DNA of 64,000 nucleotides. Origin: Streptomyces atroolivaceus. Lineage in GTDB: Bacteria > Actinomycetota > Actinomycetes > Streptomycetales > Streptomycetaceae. The stretch spans positions 62,001 to 126,000 of the forward strand of contig NZ_JNXG01000007.1 in assembly GCF_000717025.1 (NCBI RefSeq), given 5' to 3'. Numbering within the stretch: position 1 is the stretch's first letter; every line of letters begins with the position of its first letter. Below are positions 26,324 through 35,944 of the stretch, piece by piece. The notes beneath the pieces were generated by a model. It was given only the letters and a program-made list of their open reading frames with translations, was not told the origin of the DNA and did no database searches. Both the position numbers and the translations under genes were made by a program.

Positions 26324-27772
26324 TCAGTTCGACGCCATCCTTCCCCGCTCCCGGAGCAGACCCATGCCCAGCGCGGCTACCAGCGCCAGGCCTGCCGACA
26401 CCACCATCGCCTCGTTCGCTCCCCCGGCCATGTCGTGGGCCGACGCGGTGAGCGCGATCGTCAGCGCTACGCCAGCGCATGAACCGAGATAGCGGAAGGA
26501 CTGCTGCGCCCCCGAGCCCATGGCCGCGCGGGCTACCGGAACCGAGTCGACCGCCAGCAGCGGCAGCGCGGCATTGAGCAGGCCGCTGCCCACTCCCGCC
26601 ACCAGGAGGCCTGGCAACAGGCGCGTCCAGGAACCGGCGCCGACCGCGCCCAGCATGGCCAGTGTTCCGGCTGCGTGCAGAACGAAGCCGACGACCATCT
26701 GGTGGCGGTGGGAAAGGCGGCTGCCGAGGTGGCGCGCCAGGAGGGCGACCACGAAGGACATGCCCGACCAGAGCAGGAACAGCCAGGCAGTGCTGACCGC
26801 CGATAGTCCCAGCGCCTGCTGAAGCAGCGTGGGCAGGAAGCTGAACAGGCCTATCACCGCGAGGCCGGTGAACAGCCCACCGACGGACGAAGCCAGGAAG
26901 AGCGGTCGACGCAGCAGCGCCAGGTCGATCATCGGCGTCGCCACCCGCCGTTCCACCAGGGCGAACACGGCCGCCAGCAGAAAGGCAGCAGCCAGCAGAA
27001 GAACAACGGGGGTCCGCACCCAGCCGTCCCGGCCCAGCGTCAGCGCCGCCACCAGCGCCACGAGCACAGCTGCGAAGGTGAGGGCACCGACGACGTCCGT
27101 CCGCCCGACGCGCGGAGAGCGCGACTCCGAGAGCCCCCACAGACCGCATCCCGCCAGGATCAGCGCGGCAACGCCCAGCACCACGTACGCAAGGCGCCAG
27201 GAGGGCATCGAAGCGGCGAGAAGCGGCCCCACCGCGATACCGCCGCTTACGAATGCTCCCCACACACCGGTGGCACGGATCCTGCCCTGCAGGGTGGCGT
27301 AGGCGTGGACGATGAGTCCCAGACTGCTCGCCAGGAGGGCGGCGCTGGCGGCGCCCTGCGCGATGCGCGCAAGGGTGAACAGCACTGTCGATGGGGCAAG
27401 CGCGCCCAGAGCTGTCGCCAACCCGAGAGCGAACGTGCCGGAAACGAAGATCCGGCGGCGTCCGAAGTCGTCGGCGAGGCTGCCTCCGACCAGCAGTAGG
27501 GCGGCCAGGCCCAGCGGGGCCCCGTTCAGCAGCCACGCCTGGGCGGAGAGCGGAGTGCCCAGGTCGGAAGCCGTCTGGGAGAGGGTCACCATCGGCGCGG
27601 TGTAAGTCATCAGGGCGACCGCGGTGGCGGCACTGGTCACGGCGAGGGTGAGACCTGGGCGCTGGAGCGCATCGGGGAGAGGCCTGCCCCGGACCCGTTC
27701 GACGTCGAGAGCGTTCCCGGCGGGGAAGCTGTCGGCAGCTTTGCCCTTGGTTCCGGCATCGGTGCCGTTCAT
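26324..27772 (-). CDS. MFS drug/metabolite exporter (DHA2, EmrB/QacA-like)
   Basis: The 482-residue membrane protein has about 14 hydrophobic segments, the DHA2 topology. Motif A is seen as GGSLADDFGRRR between segments 2 and 3, and LLVAGVGSGLLNAAL resembles motif C of proton antiporters. It should export a hydrophobic compound using the proton gradient. ATG at 27772 follows GGAGGGAC; a GTG at 27832 would add 20 residues. It is the last gene of a minus-strand cluster of catabolic enzymes, so efflux of a substrate or intermediate is a fair guess. Confidence 0.88.
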   Translation of the reverse strand: MNGTDAGTKGKAADSFPAGNALDVERVRGRPLPDALQRPGLTLAVTSAATAVALMTYTAPMVTLSQTASDLGTPLSAQAWLLNGAPLGLAALLLVGGSLADDFGRRRIFVSGTFALGLATALGALAPSTVLFTLARIAQGAASAALLASSLGLIVHAYATLQGRIRATGVWGAFVSGGIAVGPLLAASMPSWRLAYVVLGVAALILAGCGLWGLSESRSPRVGRTDVVGALTFAAVLVALVAALTLGRDGWVRTPVVLLLAAAFLLAAVFALVERRVATPMIDLALLRRPLFLASSVGGLFTGLAVIGLFSFLPTLLQQALGLSAVSTAWLFLLWSGMSFVVALLARHLGSRLSHRHQMVVGFVLHAAGTLAMLGAVGAGSWTRLLPGLLVAGVGSGLLNAALPLLAVDSVPVARAAMGSGAQQSFRYLGSCAGVALTIALTASAHDMAGGANEAMVVSAGLALVAALGMGLLRERGRMASN

Positions 27773-28014
27773 GAGCTGTCCGTCCCTCCAGGCCGCAGTG
27801 ACCGCGGCTCGTACTAGCTTGAGTTCATTCACTGGACCGCCCTGTGGCACGGAGCTCGGGCCGTACGGCGAATGTCCCGTATTCAGGACGGCCGTGCACC
27901 CCACGGACGTCGACATGCTGCCGAGGCCCGGGCTGGATGCAGACCCTGCGGATCCGGGAAGCCGGGCGCTGTTGCGTCCCAAGCGGCTCCTGCAGCCGGT
28001 TGCCACAGCCGACG

Positions 28015-28548
28015 TCAGGGGCGCGAGGGCTCGTCCCCGGAAGGCTGACGCCGGAGCAGGTAAGCATGCCGGCCCGACAGCACGAGTTCGCCCCGCTGGT
28101 TGTGAATGGTCGCCGCGGTGCTCACGACGCCGTCGTCGTCCTTGTGCTCGAGCCCGGTGATGGTGAGCGCCGGATACAGGGTGTCCCCCGAGTGCACTTC
28201 CTTGAGGAACGTGCACGACAGCTCTAGGAAGGCGATGAAGGCCTCACCGATGAAGTGGGGGAAGAGCGTGGCGCCGGGAGCGGTGAAGGCGAGCACCTGC
28301 AAGCCGTGGACCACCGGTGCGGTGTGCCCGTGCCGACGAGCCCACTCCGCGTCGTAGTGCACCGGATGGTTGTCCGCGGAGACTGTCTGAAACGCTGCGG
28401 CGTGAGCGCCCGTCAGGGTTCGGCTGGCGGCACGAAAGACCTCCCCCACCTGGAGATCCTCGAACGCCCTTGCCGGAACGACGAGGAAGGCCTCCGGATC
28501 GAACGTATCCGGTGTCGTGGCCGCCTGTTCCCCGCTGAGCTGAGCCAT
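28015..28548 (-). CDS. MaoC-like (hot-dog fold) hydratase/dehydratase
   Basis: This 177-residue protein contains the MaoC signature FQTVSADNHPVHYDAEWARR followed by HGHTAPVVHGLQVLA. The Asp and His of this motif are the catalytic pair of R-specific enoyl-CoA hydratases. It probably hydrates an unsaturated acyl-CoA. ATG at 28548 follows AGAAGGGA. It lies 53 bp after the SMP-30-like gene in the same operon-like row. A fragment of a paralogue is present near 48.95 kb. Confidence 0.85.
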   Translation of the reverse strand: MAQLSGEQAATTPDTFDPEAFLVVPARAFEDLQVGEVFRAASRTLTGAHAAAFQTVSADNHPVHYDAEWARRHGHTAPVVHGLQVLAFTAPGATLFPHFIGEAFIAFLELSCTFLKEVHSGDTLYPALTITGLEHKDDDGVVSTAATIHNQRGELVLSGRHAYLLRRQPSGDEPSRP

Positions 28549-28600
28549 CAGGTTGTCCCTTCTTCGATGTGGATTGCGTATCTGAGCGCGTGGACGCGTC

Positions 28601-29557
28601 CTACGGACGCGCTGTGGTCCGCACTGTGAGCAGGTTCGGATCGTGGTTGGTGAAGTAGGCACCGCTGGCGATGTAGGCGGTGGTGCCACGCAACGCAAGC
28701 GACGTGGGATTCTCGATTCCGTCCGCTCCGGTCAATACGACGGTGTGGCTGCCGTCCGGTTTGACCAGATCGATCGCGTTGTCCGCGTTGATCGCGGCCA
28801 TGAGAGTGTCGCCGGGACCGGTGAACACGAAGTCGTCGATGTTGGTCAGTCCCGTCGCGCGGGTCTCGACAGATCCGGCGCCGCCCTGCCGGGTGACCGG
28901 GATGCGCAGCACAGTGCCCTGGTCCAGGTTGGAGACCCACACCGAGCCCCTGTGCACCTTGATGCCGTTCGCTCCGAGAAATCCGGCCGCAGCCAGTTCG
29001 GGGCCGCTGCTCCACCGAGAGGGGGCCCCTCCGGTGAGCGGGACGCGCCAGACGGTGCCGAGGACCGAGTCGGCCACGTACAACCTGCGTGCACTCCGGT
29101 CGAGGGCAAGGCCGTTGGGGAGGCCTTCGGCGGGAAGCGCGGCGATGCGCTGGGCGGTTCCGCCGGTGCGCATCCGCCACACGCCGGTCAGATCGCTGCT
29201 GCCGGTGGCGTAGAGGAAGTAGAGGGTTCCGTCGTCGGCGCGCACGATGCCTCCGAGGAACGGCTGTGAGAGGGCCGGTGTGGTGGATCCGGCCGCGGGT
29301 GCAGGCAGAGTGGCAAGGACCCGCACCTTGCCGTCCCTGGTGATTCGTGCGATCTGCCGGCTGTAGGCGAAGGTCACCACGGCGCTGCCGTCGGGCTCCA
29401 GGGTGATGTTCTCCGGACGTTGCCCCTCGGCCATGTCTAGGTGCGCAATGACGCGCACGTTCTGCGGCTGGGCGGCCGAAGCCGTGGTCACGGCGATGGT
29501 TGTGACCACGGCTGAGGCCAGAAGTCCGGTGCGCAATCTCTTCATGAGCGTGGTCAT
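28601..29557 (-). CDS. Exported SMP-30/NHL-type beta-propeller protein
   Basis: This 318-residue protein has a Sec signal peptide (residues 1 to about 30, ending TASAAQ). Propeller blades follow, such as ENITLEPDGSAVVTFAYSRQ, LPNGLALDRSARRLYVADS and NGIKVHRGSVWVSNLDQG. The fold is that of SMP-30/gluconolactonase or strictosidine-synthase-like lactonases. ATG at 29557 follows GGAAGAG; ATG at 29545 is 12 bp further in. It resembles the lipoprotein at 876 in fold but is secreted rather than lipid-anchored. It lies in the catabolic row between the stress protein and the MaoC gene. Confidence 0.8.
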   Translation of the reverse strand: MTTLMKRLRTGLLASAVVTTIAVTTASAAQPQNVRVIAHLDMAEGQRPENITLEPDGSAVVTFAYSRQIARITRDGKVRVLATLPAPAAGSTTPALSQPFLGGIVRADDGTLYFLYATGSSDLTGVWRMRTGGTAQRIAALPAEGLPNGLALDRSARRLYVADSVLGTVWRVPLTGGAPSRWSSGPELAAAGFLGANGIKVHRGSVWVSNLDQGTVLRIPVTRQGGAGSVETRATGLTNIDDFVFTGPGDTLMAAINADNAIDLVKPDGSHTVVLTGADGIENPTSLALRGTTAYIASGAYFTNHDPNLLTVRTTARP

Positions 29558-29736
29558 GGGTTCTCTTCCGTCACACGTCGAGTCGGGATGGACGCGCCCC
29601 GAAAGTGCGGGCGGTCGGGATGATGGGTGAACGTGCTCCGCAATGGCGCCGGTCGCGGGTAGGCGCCCACGGCGTGAGCGCATGCCGCATCCGAAGGGGA
29701 CGACGGGACTGCCGCGCGGACGCGGTGCGTCGCTCG

Positions 29737-30192
29737 TTACCCCCGCGGCCCCTCTCGCCTCCGGTCGTTCCCGCCGATACGGGGTGTCAGGAGTACGGGG
29801 ATACGGCTGCCGTGGACAACGGCGTCACTGACGGGAGGGTTGAACAACGCCCCGAACAGTCCGTGCTGATGAGGGCTGAGGACCAGCAGGTCAGCCTGGA
29901 ACTCAGCAGCGGCGGACGAGATGGCGGCGGACACCTTGGTCGTCGGGGCGTTGGCGAGGGTGCCTCCGGCGGAGACACCCACGTCCCGCAGCGCGGCAAT
30001 CGCTTCGTCGAGGACGTCCCCAGCTTCCGCGTCGGACTCGAGCGGGACCACGGCAGCGAGCTCGGCCGCGGTGGCCATCACGTGCAGAACACTGACCGTG
30101 GCCCCGGTGATCCGGGCCAGCTCTCCGACCGTACGTACAGCGGAGTGGCGTGCCGGACTGGAATCGACGGCAACGAGAATGCGATGGAACAT
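29737..30192 (-). CDS. Universal stress protein (UspA domain)
   Basis: The 151-residue protein is a single Usp domain. It starts MFHRILVAVDSSPARHSAV and has LLVLSPHQHGLFGALF near the C-terminus, where ATP-binding Usp proteins carry G-x2-G-x9-G(S/T). Here that motif is only partly kept (GLFG, then HGS), so ATP binding is doubtful. Usp proteins act in the cytosol under starvation and stress. It is embedded in a row of catabolic genes, 81 bp after the FAH-family gene. Confidence 0.85.
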   Translation of the reverse strand: MFHRILVAVDSSPARHSAVRTVGELARITGATVSVLHVMATAAELAAVVPLESDAEAGDVLDEAIAALRDVGVSAGGTLANAPTTKVSAAISSAAAEFQADLLVLSPHQHGLFGALFNPPVSDAVVHGSRIPVLLTPRIGGNDRRREGPRG

Positions 30193-30272
30193 GAGCCTGT
30201 GAACCTCTTCGAACGTGGGTGAGCATCAGCGGTGACGCGTCTTGGCGCGGTCGGGCGTCCGCAGAGGTGGGG

Positions 30273-31118
30273 TCAGGCGGCCAGCATCCGCTGCCGTAGC
30301 TCGCCGATTCCGTGGATCGAGCTGACGAGTTCGTCGCCTGCCTTCAGCCACCGCTGGGGTGTACGGCCAAGCCCGACGCCCGATGGCGTACCGGTGTAAA
30401 TGACGTCCCCGGGTGAGAGTGGCAGTACCGCCGACAGTTTCGCGATGAGATCCGGCACGGGGAAGATGAGCTGCTGCGTGGAGCCGTGCTGAACCCGCTC
30501 ACCGTTGATGCTGCACGTGAGGTCGAGGTTGTCGGGGTCGCCGAACTCGTCGGGGGTCACCAGGCAGGGGCCCATGGGTGAGAAGCCCGGGTAGGACTTC
30601 GCGAGGCTGAACTGCGGCGCGGGCCCCCTCATTTGCAGGACGCGTTCGGACAGGTCCTGGCCGATCGTCAGTCCGGCCACGTAGTCCCACGCTTCTGCTG
30701 CCCGCACGTCCCGGGCATGGCGGCCGATGACTGCGACCAGTTCCACCTCCCAGTCCGTATTGCCCTCCTCCGGCAGCACCACGTCAGTGACCGGGCCGGT
30801 GATGCTGCTGGTGAATTTGGTGAAGACAGGTGGCATGCCTTCGGGCGTGCTGTACCCGGCCTCGGCGACGTGCTCGCGGTAGTTGAGGCCGACGGCGAGG
30901 AGCTGGCGTGGGGCCGGCGCCGGCGCGCCGAGGTCGGCGGGGTCGAAGGGGGTCCCCGTACGGAGGTCCACATCCGCAGCCCACGTCCTGAACTCGTCCC
31001 AGCGTTCGTAGATCGCCTGAGGCTCAGGTGAGAACCGGTGGTCACTGGCTTCGTGCACGTCCACGGCCCGGTCGTGCGCGACGAGAATCAGTCGTCCGGA
31101 CAGGTTGGCGATACGCAT
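30273..31118 (-). CDS. Fumarylacetoacetate hydrolase-family enzyme
   Basis: This 281-residue protein shows the FAH core: LLAVGLNYREHVAEAG, the metal-binding DWEVELVAVIGR, and GDVIYTGTPSGVG near the C-terminus. Members cleave acylpyruvates or hydrate 2-keto-4-pentenoates at a Mg2+ or Mn2+ centre, typically late in aromatic ring degradation. It is 53 bp downstream of the FAD/Fe-S oxidoreductase gene, in the same direction. Which reaction it catalyses cannot be settled from sequence. Confidence 0.9.
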   Translation of the reverse strand: MRIANLSGRLILVAHDRAVDVHEASDHRFSPEPQAIYERWDEFRTWAADVDLRTGTPFDPADLGAPAPAPRQLLAVGLNYREHVAEAGYSTPEGMPPVFTKFTSSITGPVTDVVLPEEGNTDWEVELVAVIGRHARDVRAAEAWDYVAGLTIGQDLSERVLQMRGPAPQFSLAKSYPGFSPMGPCLVTPDEFGDPDNLDLTCSINGERVQHGSTQQLIFPVPDLIAKLSAVLPLSPGDVIYTGTPSGVGLGRTPQRWLKAGDELVSSIHGIGELRQRMLAA

Positions 31119-31170
31119 GAGTTCTCCTGTACTGGCTCTTCGGGAGGGTGCCGGAGCGGGCGATAGGGGG

Positions 31171-34098
31171 TCAGAGGGGCCTGGTGACGCGCTCGAGAAG
31201 CAGCAGTACCGACTGATATGGACGGCCCGTGACGTGCTCCATGCCGATCTCGCAGGTTCGGTTCGCCGAGAGATAGGCGTCGTAGCTGCCCGCCAGGACC
31301 TCTTCCGCCTCGTGGGCGGTGGCCGACTCGGTCAGCTCCTTGTGGAGCATGCCGCGGTCCCCGGCGAAGCCACAGCACTCCGCGTACACGGGGACGCTCA
31401 CCTCGTGGGCGACGAACCTCGCGAGCTCGTCCAGCTGCTCGACGTCGCCGAGGTGCCTCATCGAACATGTCGGGTGGATGACCGCGCTGTCGACCTTCTG
31501 CGACGCGGTGAGGTGGGGTAGCAGCTCGCCGGCGGCCCACACCAGGGAGTCGACCACATCGAGCCGCTCGTGCTTGCGCTTGTTCTCCGCCGTCAGGTAG
31601 GGGGCGATCTCGTGTCCGATGCCCAGGGTGCAGGAGGAAGCGTCGACGACGAGGGGCAGCCTGCCGCCGTCCGTCCACTCCCAGGCCTGCTCGACGGTCT
31701 GGTTGGCCATGAAGGCGTTTCCGTCGTCGTATCCCTTGGAGTGCCAGATGGTCGCGCAGCAGGAGCCGACGAGGTCCGGGGGGACCCAGAGGGGGTGGCC
31801 CGCCCGTTCGGAGAGCCTGACGACAGCCTCCGGCAGCGGGAGGTCCTCCCCGTCCTCGGGTCCCGCGAAGATTCGGTTGACGCAGGCGACGAAGTAGACG
31901 GCTGCGGCGCCCTCCCGTTGTGTCTGGGGCAAGTGCGCGGGAGCAGGCCCCGGAATGGCGTTGATCCACTCGGGCACCAGATCGGACGTGACCGCCTTAC
32001 GGGCGAGGGAGGTGGCACCGCGCAGGAGCCGGTCGCCGACGTGCTCCGCGACGCCGAGGGCAACGCGCACGGACGACTCCACGGCGCCGAAGTGTTCGGC
32101 GACCCGCTCGGCGTTCCGTTCGGCGAGACCGCCGTGTCGCTGGTGCCGGAACTGCTTCATCATGGCTCCGGTGTCGATGCCCACCGGACAGGCGATTTTG
32201 CAGGTCGAGTCGCCCGCGCAGGTGTCCACGGCGTCGTAGCCGTACGACTCAAGCAGCTTGTCCGTGACGGGTGATTCGGCCGGCTGACGCATCATCTCGC
32301 GGCGGAGCACGATCCGTTGTCGGGGCGTCGTCGTCAGATCACGGCTGGGACACACCGGCTCGCAGAAGCCGCATTCGATGCAGGGGTCGGCAATGGCCTC
32401 AATGGTGGGGATGGTCTTCAGGTGCTGGAGGTGGGCCCCGGGGTCCCGGTTCAGTACGACCCCCGGAGCGAGCACACCGTGCGAGTCGAACGCCTGCTTG
32501 ACCCGCCACATGATCTCCGTGGCCCGAGCGCCCCACTCCGCCTCCAGGAACGGGGTCATGTTCCGGCCGGTGGCGTGTTCCGCCTTGAGGGAGCCGTCGA
32601 ACCGGTCGATCACCATGGCGCAGAATTCGTCCATGAAAGCCGCGTAACGCTCGACGTCGTCGGGCCGTGCGGCGTCGAAGGCGAGCAGGAAGTGCAGGTT
32701 GCCGTGGGCGGCGTGACCGGCCACTGCGGCGGCGTAACCGTAGCGCTGCTGCATCTGCGACAGAGCCTCGCACGCCTCGGCCAGGCGGGAGGGCGGGACG
32801 GCGAAGTCCTCGGTGATCAGCGTCGTACCCGTGGGCCGGGCCTTGCCCACGGCTGTCATGAACGCCTCGCGGGCGTGCCAGTAGGTGTGCACCAGGCGGG
32901 GGTCGGTCACGAAGCTGTTGGTCACCGAGGGTACCGGCGCCACCAGCTCCATCCCCGTGACGACGCTTGCGGCAGCGCGCTGGTTGGCGAGGTGATCATC
33001 TTCCGAGGCGGCACGGAACTCGACCAGCAGTGCGGCAGTGTCCAGCGGCAGGTTCCGCCAGTCGTCGGGTACTCCTTGCACTTCGGCGCAAGCGCGCAGT
33101 GTGTTGCCGTCCATCAGTTCCACGGCACGGGCCCCGGCGTGATTGAAAAGGGGCACAGCGGCGGCGGCGGAGGGCAGATCGGGGAAAAACAGGAGCGCCG
33201 TGTAGGGCTTCTCGTCCAAGGGAACGGTGTGGAAGACGGTTTCGGCGATGAAACCCAGAGTGCCCTGCGAGCCGACCATGAGGCCTCTGAGGATTCCCAC
33301 CGCGTCGGAACCGTCGAGGAACGCATCCAGCCGGTAGCCGCTGGTGTTCTTCAGTTCGTACTTGGCGCGGATGCGTGCCACGAGCGCGCTGTCCCGCTCG
33401 ATCTCGCCCTTCAGTGCAAGCAGGGTCGCGCACAGTTCCGGCTCCGCCGCCCGAAAGCGCGCCTCGGCGTCGGGGGCCGCGGTGTTCACGACTGTCCCTG
33501 AGGGCAGTACCACGGTCAGAGAAGAGAGCAGCCGGTAGGAGTTGCGGGTGGTGCCGGCGGTCATCCCGGAAGCATTGTTGGCCACGACGCCGCCGACGGT
33601 GCACGCGCTGGAGCTGGCCGGGTCGGGGCCCATGAGCCGGCCGTGCCGGGAGAGCGTGATGTTGGTCCGGCCCACTGTGGTCCCCGGCTGTATGCGAGCC
33701 TTTTTGCCGCCTTCGAGAACCTCCACTCCGGTCCAGTCACGGCGTACGTCTACCAGGATGTCGTCCCCCTGGGCCTGACCGTTGAGGGATGTTCCAGCGG
33801 CACGGAAGACGACGTGACGACGGTTCTCGCGCGCGAACTGCAGCACGGTTGCCACGTCGTCGACGGTTTCGGCGACGACGACGACGCGAGGAACCATCCG
33901 GTACGGGCTGGCGTCCGACGCGTATCTCACCAGGTCCGAGATCTTGTGCAGCACCTTGTGCTCGCCCAGTCGAGCAACGAGGGCGTCCCGAAGAACGTCC
34001 GGGGTGCCGGGCGCCCGGCTGTCGGCAACCCTGTCGACCGACGGCCCCTGAGTCGTGTGGGGACGCAGCATTCCTGGTTTCGGATCGAGCAGCGTCAT
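31171..34098 (-). CDS. FAD- and Fe-S-binding oxidoreductase (D-lactate/2-hydroxyacid dehydrogenase type)
   Basis: The 975-residue enzyme combines four parts. An FAD-binding PCMH domain starts at about residue 60 (VVFRAAGTSLNGQAQG). An FAD-oxidase C-terminal domain follows, with AGHAAHGNLHF. Two [4Fe-4S] motifs lie near 571 (CIECGFCEPVC) and 623 (CAGDSTCKIACP). A CCG-type cysteine-rich domain covers about 740-920 (GSCCATIW, PTCSMRHLGD, ECCGFAGD). This layout is that of membrane-associated D-lactate or D-2-hydroxyglutarate dehydrogenases (YdiJ-like) that pass electrons to the quinone pool. It is the second gene of the leftward cluster. Confidence 0.88.
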   Translation of the reverse strand: MTLLDPKPGMLRPHTTQGPSVDRVADSRAPGTPDVLRDALVARLGEHKVLHKISDLVRYASDASPYRMVPRVVVVAETVDDVATVLQFARENRRHVVFRAAGTSLNGQAQGDDILVDVRRDWTGVEVLEGGKKARIQPGTTVGRTNITLSRHGRLMGPDPASSSACTVGGVVANNASGMTAGTTRNSYRLLSSLTVVLPSGTVVNTAAPDAEARFRAAEPELCATLLALKGEIERDSALVARIRAKYELKNTSGYRLDAFLDGSDAVGILRGLMVGSQGTLGFIAETVFHTVPLDEKPYTALLFFPDLPSAAAAVPLFNHAGARAVELMDGNTLRACAEVQGVPDDWRNLPLDTAALLVEFRAASEDDHLANQRAAASVVTGMELVAPVPSVTNSFVTDPRLVHTYWHAREAFMTAVGKARPTGTTLITEDFAVPPSRLAEACEALSQMQQRYGYAAAVAGHAAHGNLHFLLAFDAARPDDVERYAAFMDEFCAMVIDRFDGSLKAEHATGRNMTPFLEAEWGARATEIMWRVKQAFDSHGVLAPGVVLNRDPGAHLQHLKTIPTIEAIADPCIECGFCEPVCPSRDLTTTPRQRIVLRREMMRQPAESPVTDKLLESYGYDAVDTCAGDSTCKIACPVGIDTGAMMKQFRHQRHGGLAERNAERVAEHFGAVESSVRVALGVAEHVGDRLLRGATSLARKAVTSDLVPEWINAIPGPAPAHLPQTQREGAAAVYFVACVNRIFAGPEDGEDLPLPEAVVRLSERAGHPLWVPPDLVGSCCATIWHSKGYDDGNAFMANQTVEQAWEWTDGGRLPLVVDASSCTLGIGHEIAPYLTAENKRKHERLDVVDSLVWAAGELLPHLTASQKVDSAVIHPTCSMRHLGDVEQLDELARFVAHEVSVPVYAECCGFAGDRGMLHKELTESATAHEAEEVLAGSYDAYLSANRTCEIGMEHVTGRPYQSVLLLLERVTRPL

Positions 34099-34172
34099 AG
34101 GGCTGCTCCCTTCTTTCTATGTCGTGGGTCGGTGTCGGCGCCCGAGACCGTTGGGCGCGGACAGCTCGACTT

Positions 34173-35036
34173 TCAGCCGCTCCAGCCGTCCAGGAAGGCA
34201 AGAAGCTCGGCGTTGACCACCTCGGGCTGCTCTTCCTGGCAGAGATGACCGCACTGGGGAATGGCGACTCCGCGCACGTCACGGCCCATGCCCTTCCACA
34301 CGCCGAGAACGTCGTACGCTTCTCCGACCGCGCTGAAGTTCTCGCCCCAGATGGTCAGCACGGGGCAGTCGATGAGCTGGTCCTCGTCCTCGCGGTCCTG
34401 GGTCACGTCCTCGGCAGCCGCTCGATAATCCATGCAGGAGCCCCGGACCGCCCCCGGCTGCCGGTAGGCGCGGACGTAGACGTCGATCTCCTCCGCCGTC
34501 AGCATGTCCGGGTTGTAGGACCAGCTGCGATAGAAGTACGTCAGCCAGGCTTCTTCGTTGCCGGCGATCAAAGCTTCCGGCAGGTCGGGAACCTGGAGAA
34601 AGGTGAAGAACCAATACCCCTGCCGCGCAAGAGCCACATCGTAGGTGTCCGCGATGACCCTGGTCGGAATGTTGTCCATGGCAACGAACGGGTCAATGCG
34701 GTCGCGGAAATCCTTCGCGAACCGTGTCCCCACGCGCGCCCCGCGGTCGTGTCCGATCAGCGCGACCTTCTCGTGTCCCAGGTGGTCCATCAGCGCGGAA
34801 ACGTCATGGGCCATCGTGCGCTTGTCATAGCCGGACGCGGGCTTCTCCGTATCTCCGTACCCACGGAGGTCCGGTGCTATCACGGTGTACTTCTCTGCCA
34901 ACGCAGGAATCTGCTTGCGCCAGCCGTACCAGGTCTGCGGGAAGCCGTGCAAAAGATAGACCGGCGGGCCCTGGCCCGCGCTGACCCAATGCTGATTGAT
35001 TCCGTTGAGAACTGCCGTGTGGTGGGTGATGTCCAT
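34173..35036 (-). CDS. Alpha/beta hydrolase of the haloacetate dehalogenase/epoxide hydrolase type
   Basis: This 287-residue cytosolic protein has HGFPQTWYGWR as the oxyanion segment, DLRGYGDTEKP, and an aspartate nucleophile, Asp97, in GHDRGARVG. The base is His in IPQCGHLCQEEQPE. An Asp nucleophile means a covalent alkyl-enzyme mechanism, as in fluoroacetate dehalogenase and epoxide hydrolase, rather than an esterase. It starts the minus-strand catabolic row, 75 bp ahead of the FAD/Fe-S enzyme, and could generate the 2-hydroxyacid oxidised by that enzyme. Confidence 0.85.
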   Translation of the reverse strand: MDITHHTAVLNGINQHWVSAGQGPPVYLLHGFPQTWYGWRKQIPALAEKYTVIAPDLRGYGDTEKPASGYDKRTMAHDVSALMDHLGHEKVALIGHDRGARVGTRFAKDFRDRIDPFVAMDNIPTRVIADTYDVALARQGYWFFTFLQVPDLPEALIAGNEEAWLTYFYRSWSYNPDMLTAEEIDVYVRAYRQPGAVRGSCMDYRAAAEDVTQDREDEDQLIDCPVLTIWGENFSAVGEAYDVLGVWKGMGRDVRGVAIPQCGHLCQEEQPEVVNAELLAFLDGWSG

Positions 35037-35433
35037 GAAACTCGCCCTACCTCGTCTCGGATTCCAGAAAACGAATATGGATCAATGTGCACGGCGTCAG
35101 ACGCAAGGCTTCGGCATACGAAGGAGCACCCGCGTACGAGATGCAGATGAACGCTCTGACACCGGGGGAAGGTTCCAATTCTGCGAAGTCGCCGTCCCGA
35201 CGGGGGTTCCGCACGGGCATGGCTACCGTTCCTTCCCGGAATTCGAGAGCAGGATCCGGGGCCGGCCCAACATCCTTAGCGGCATGATCGGCACATGCTG
35301 AAGTCAAGTCTGCACAGTGACCCAGGAGCCAACTTTTCCGTGAGAGCACGAGCTTCTTTCCCTCAACGCCCTCAGCACCTCCAGCCAAGTGGATCCTGTG
35401 GCCCCCGGTACCCGAAGGGCGCCCGCGCAGCAG
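35037..35433. other. Intergenic stretch upstream of the catabolic row
   Basis: About 400 bp lie between the WhiB stop and the hydrolase start, and must carry the promoter of the leftward row. No gene or clear palindrome was recognised. Confidence 0.45.
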
Positions 35434-35691
35434 CTATTCCCGAACGCGTCGCTCGCCCTCCGTCGTACCTCCCCATACGCCGTAGCGCTGATGAGAAGCC
35501 TCAGCGAAAGACCGGCAGTCCAGCTTCACCGCGCAGGCCCGGCAGACAGCACGAGCACCGCCCTCCCTGCGCCGTCGCCTGCTTCCCCTCTCGCCAGGAG
35601 GAGAGAAGAAGACGGATTCCTTCATTCCACGGCAGGCCGCTTTGGTCTGCCAATCCCACACACTGGCAAGCGGTCGTGTATTTGATTTCAC
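35434..35691 (-). CDS. WhiB-family Fe-S transcription factor
   Basis: The 85-residue protein has the four WhiB cysteines: Cys20 in KAACRG, then VCRACAVKLDC. The beta-turn GVWGGTTEGER follows, with a short basic C-terminus. WhiB proteins bind a [4Fe-4S] cluster and act with sigma factor HrdB to control development, redox response or antibiotic resistance. It sits between the PoxB relic and the catabolic row and has no obvious partner. It is short for WhiB proteins but complete. Confidence 0.9.
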   Translation of the reverse strand: MKSNTRPLASVWDWQTKAACRGMKESVFFSPPGERGSRRRRREGGARAVCRACAVKLDCRSFAEASHQRYGVWGGTTEGERRVRE

Positions 35692-35944
35692 TTTCCTCTC
35701 CTTTGACTTCTCGCCCGAGCGAGGAAGTCATCTCCTGAAGTACAACGACACGTGGCACGTGCCGGAACAAAACTGTTGCCACCCTCTGGCACTCGGCATG
35801 AAACGTCCATCGAAATGACTGATTCGGCCTGTGCCCAACTCCGCTTGCCAGCTTGGAAACTTCGCACAGCAGAATGCGCCTCTCAGCGCATTGACGTATG
35901 TTCCGCAGAGGTATAGCCATCCGTCGCGATCCTGGCTCACGTGC

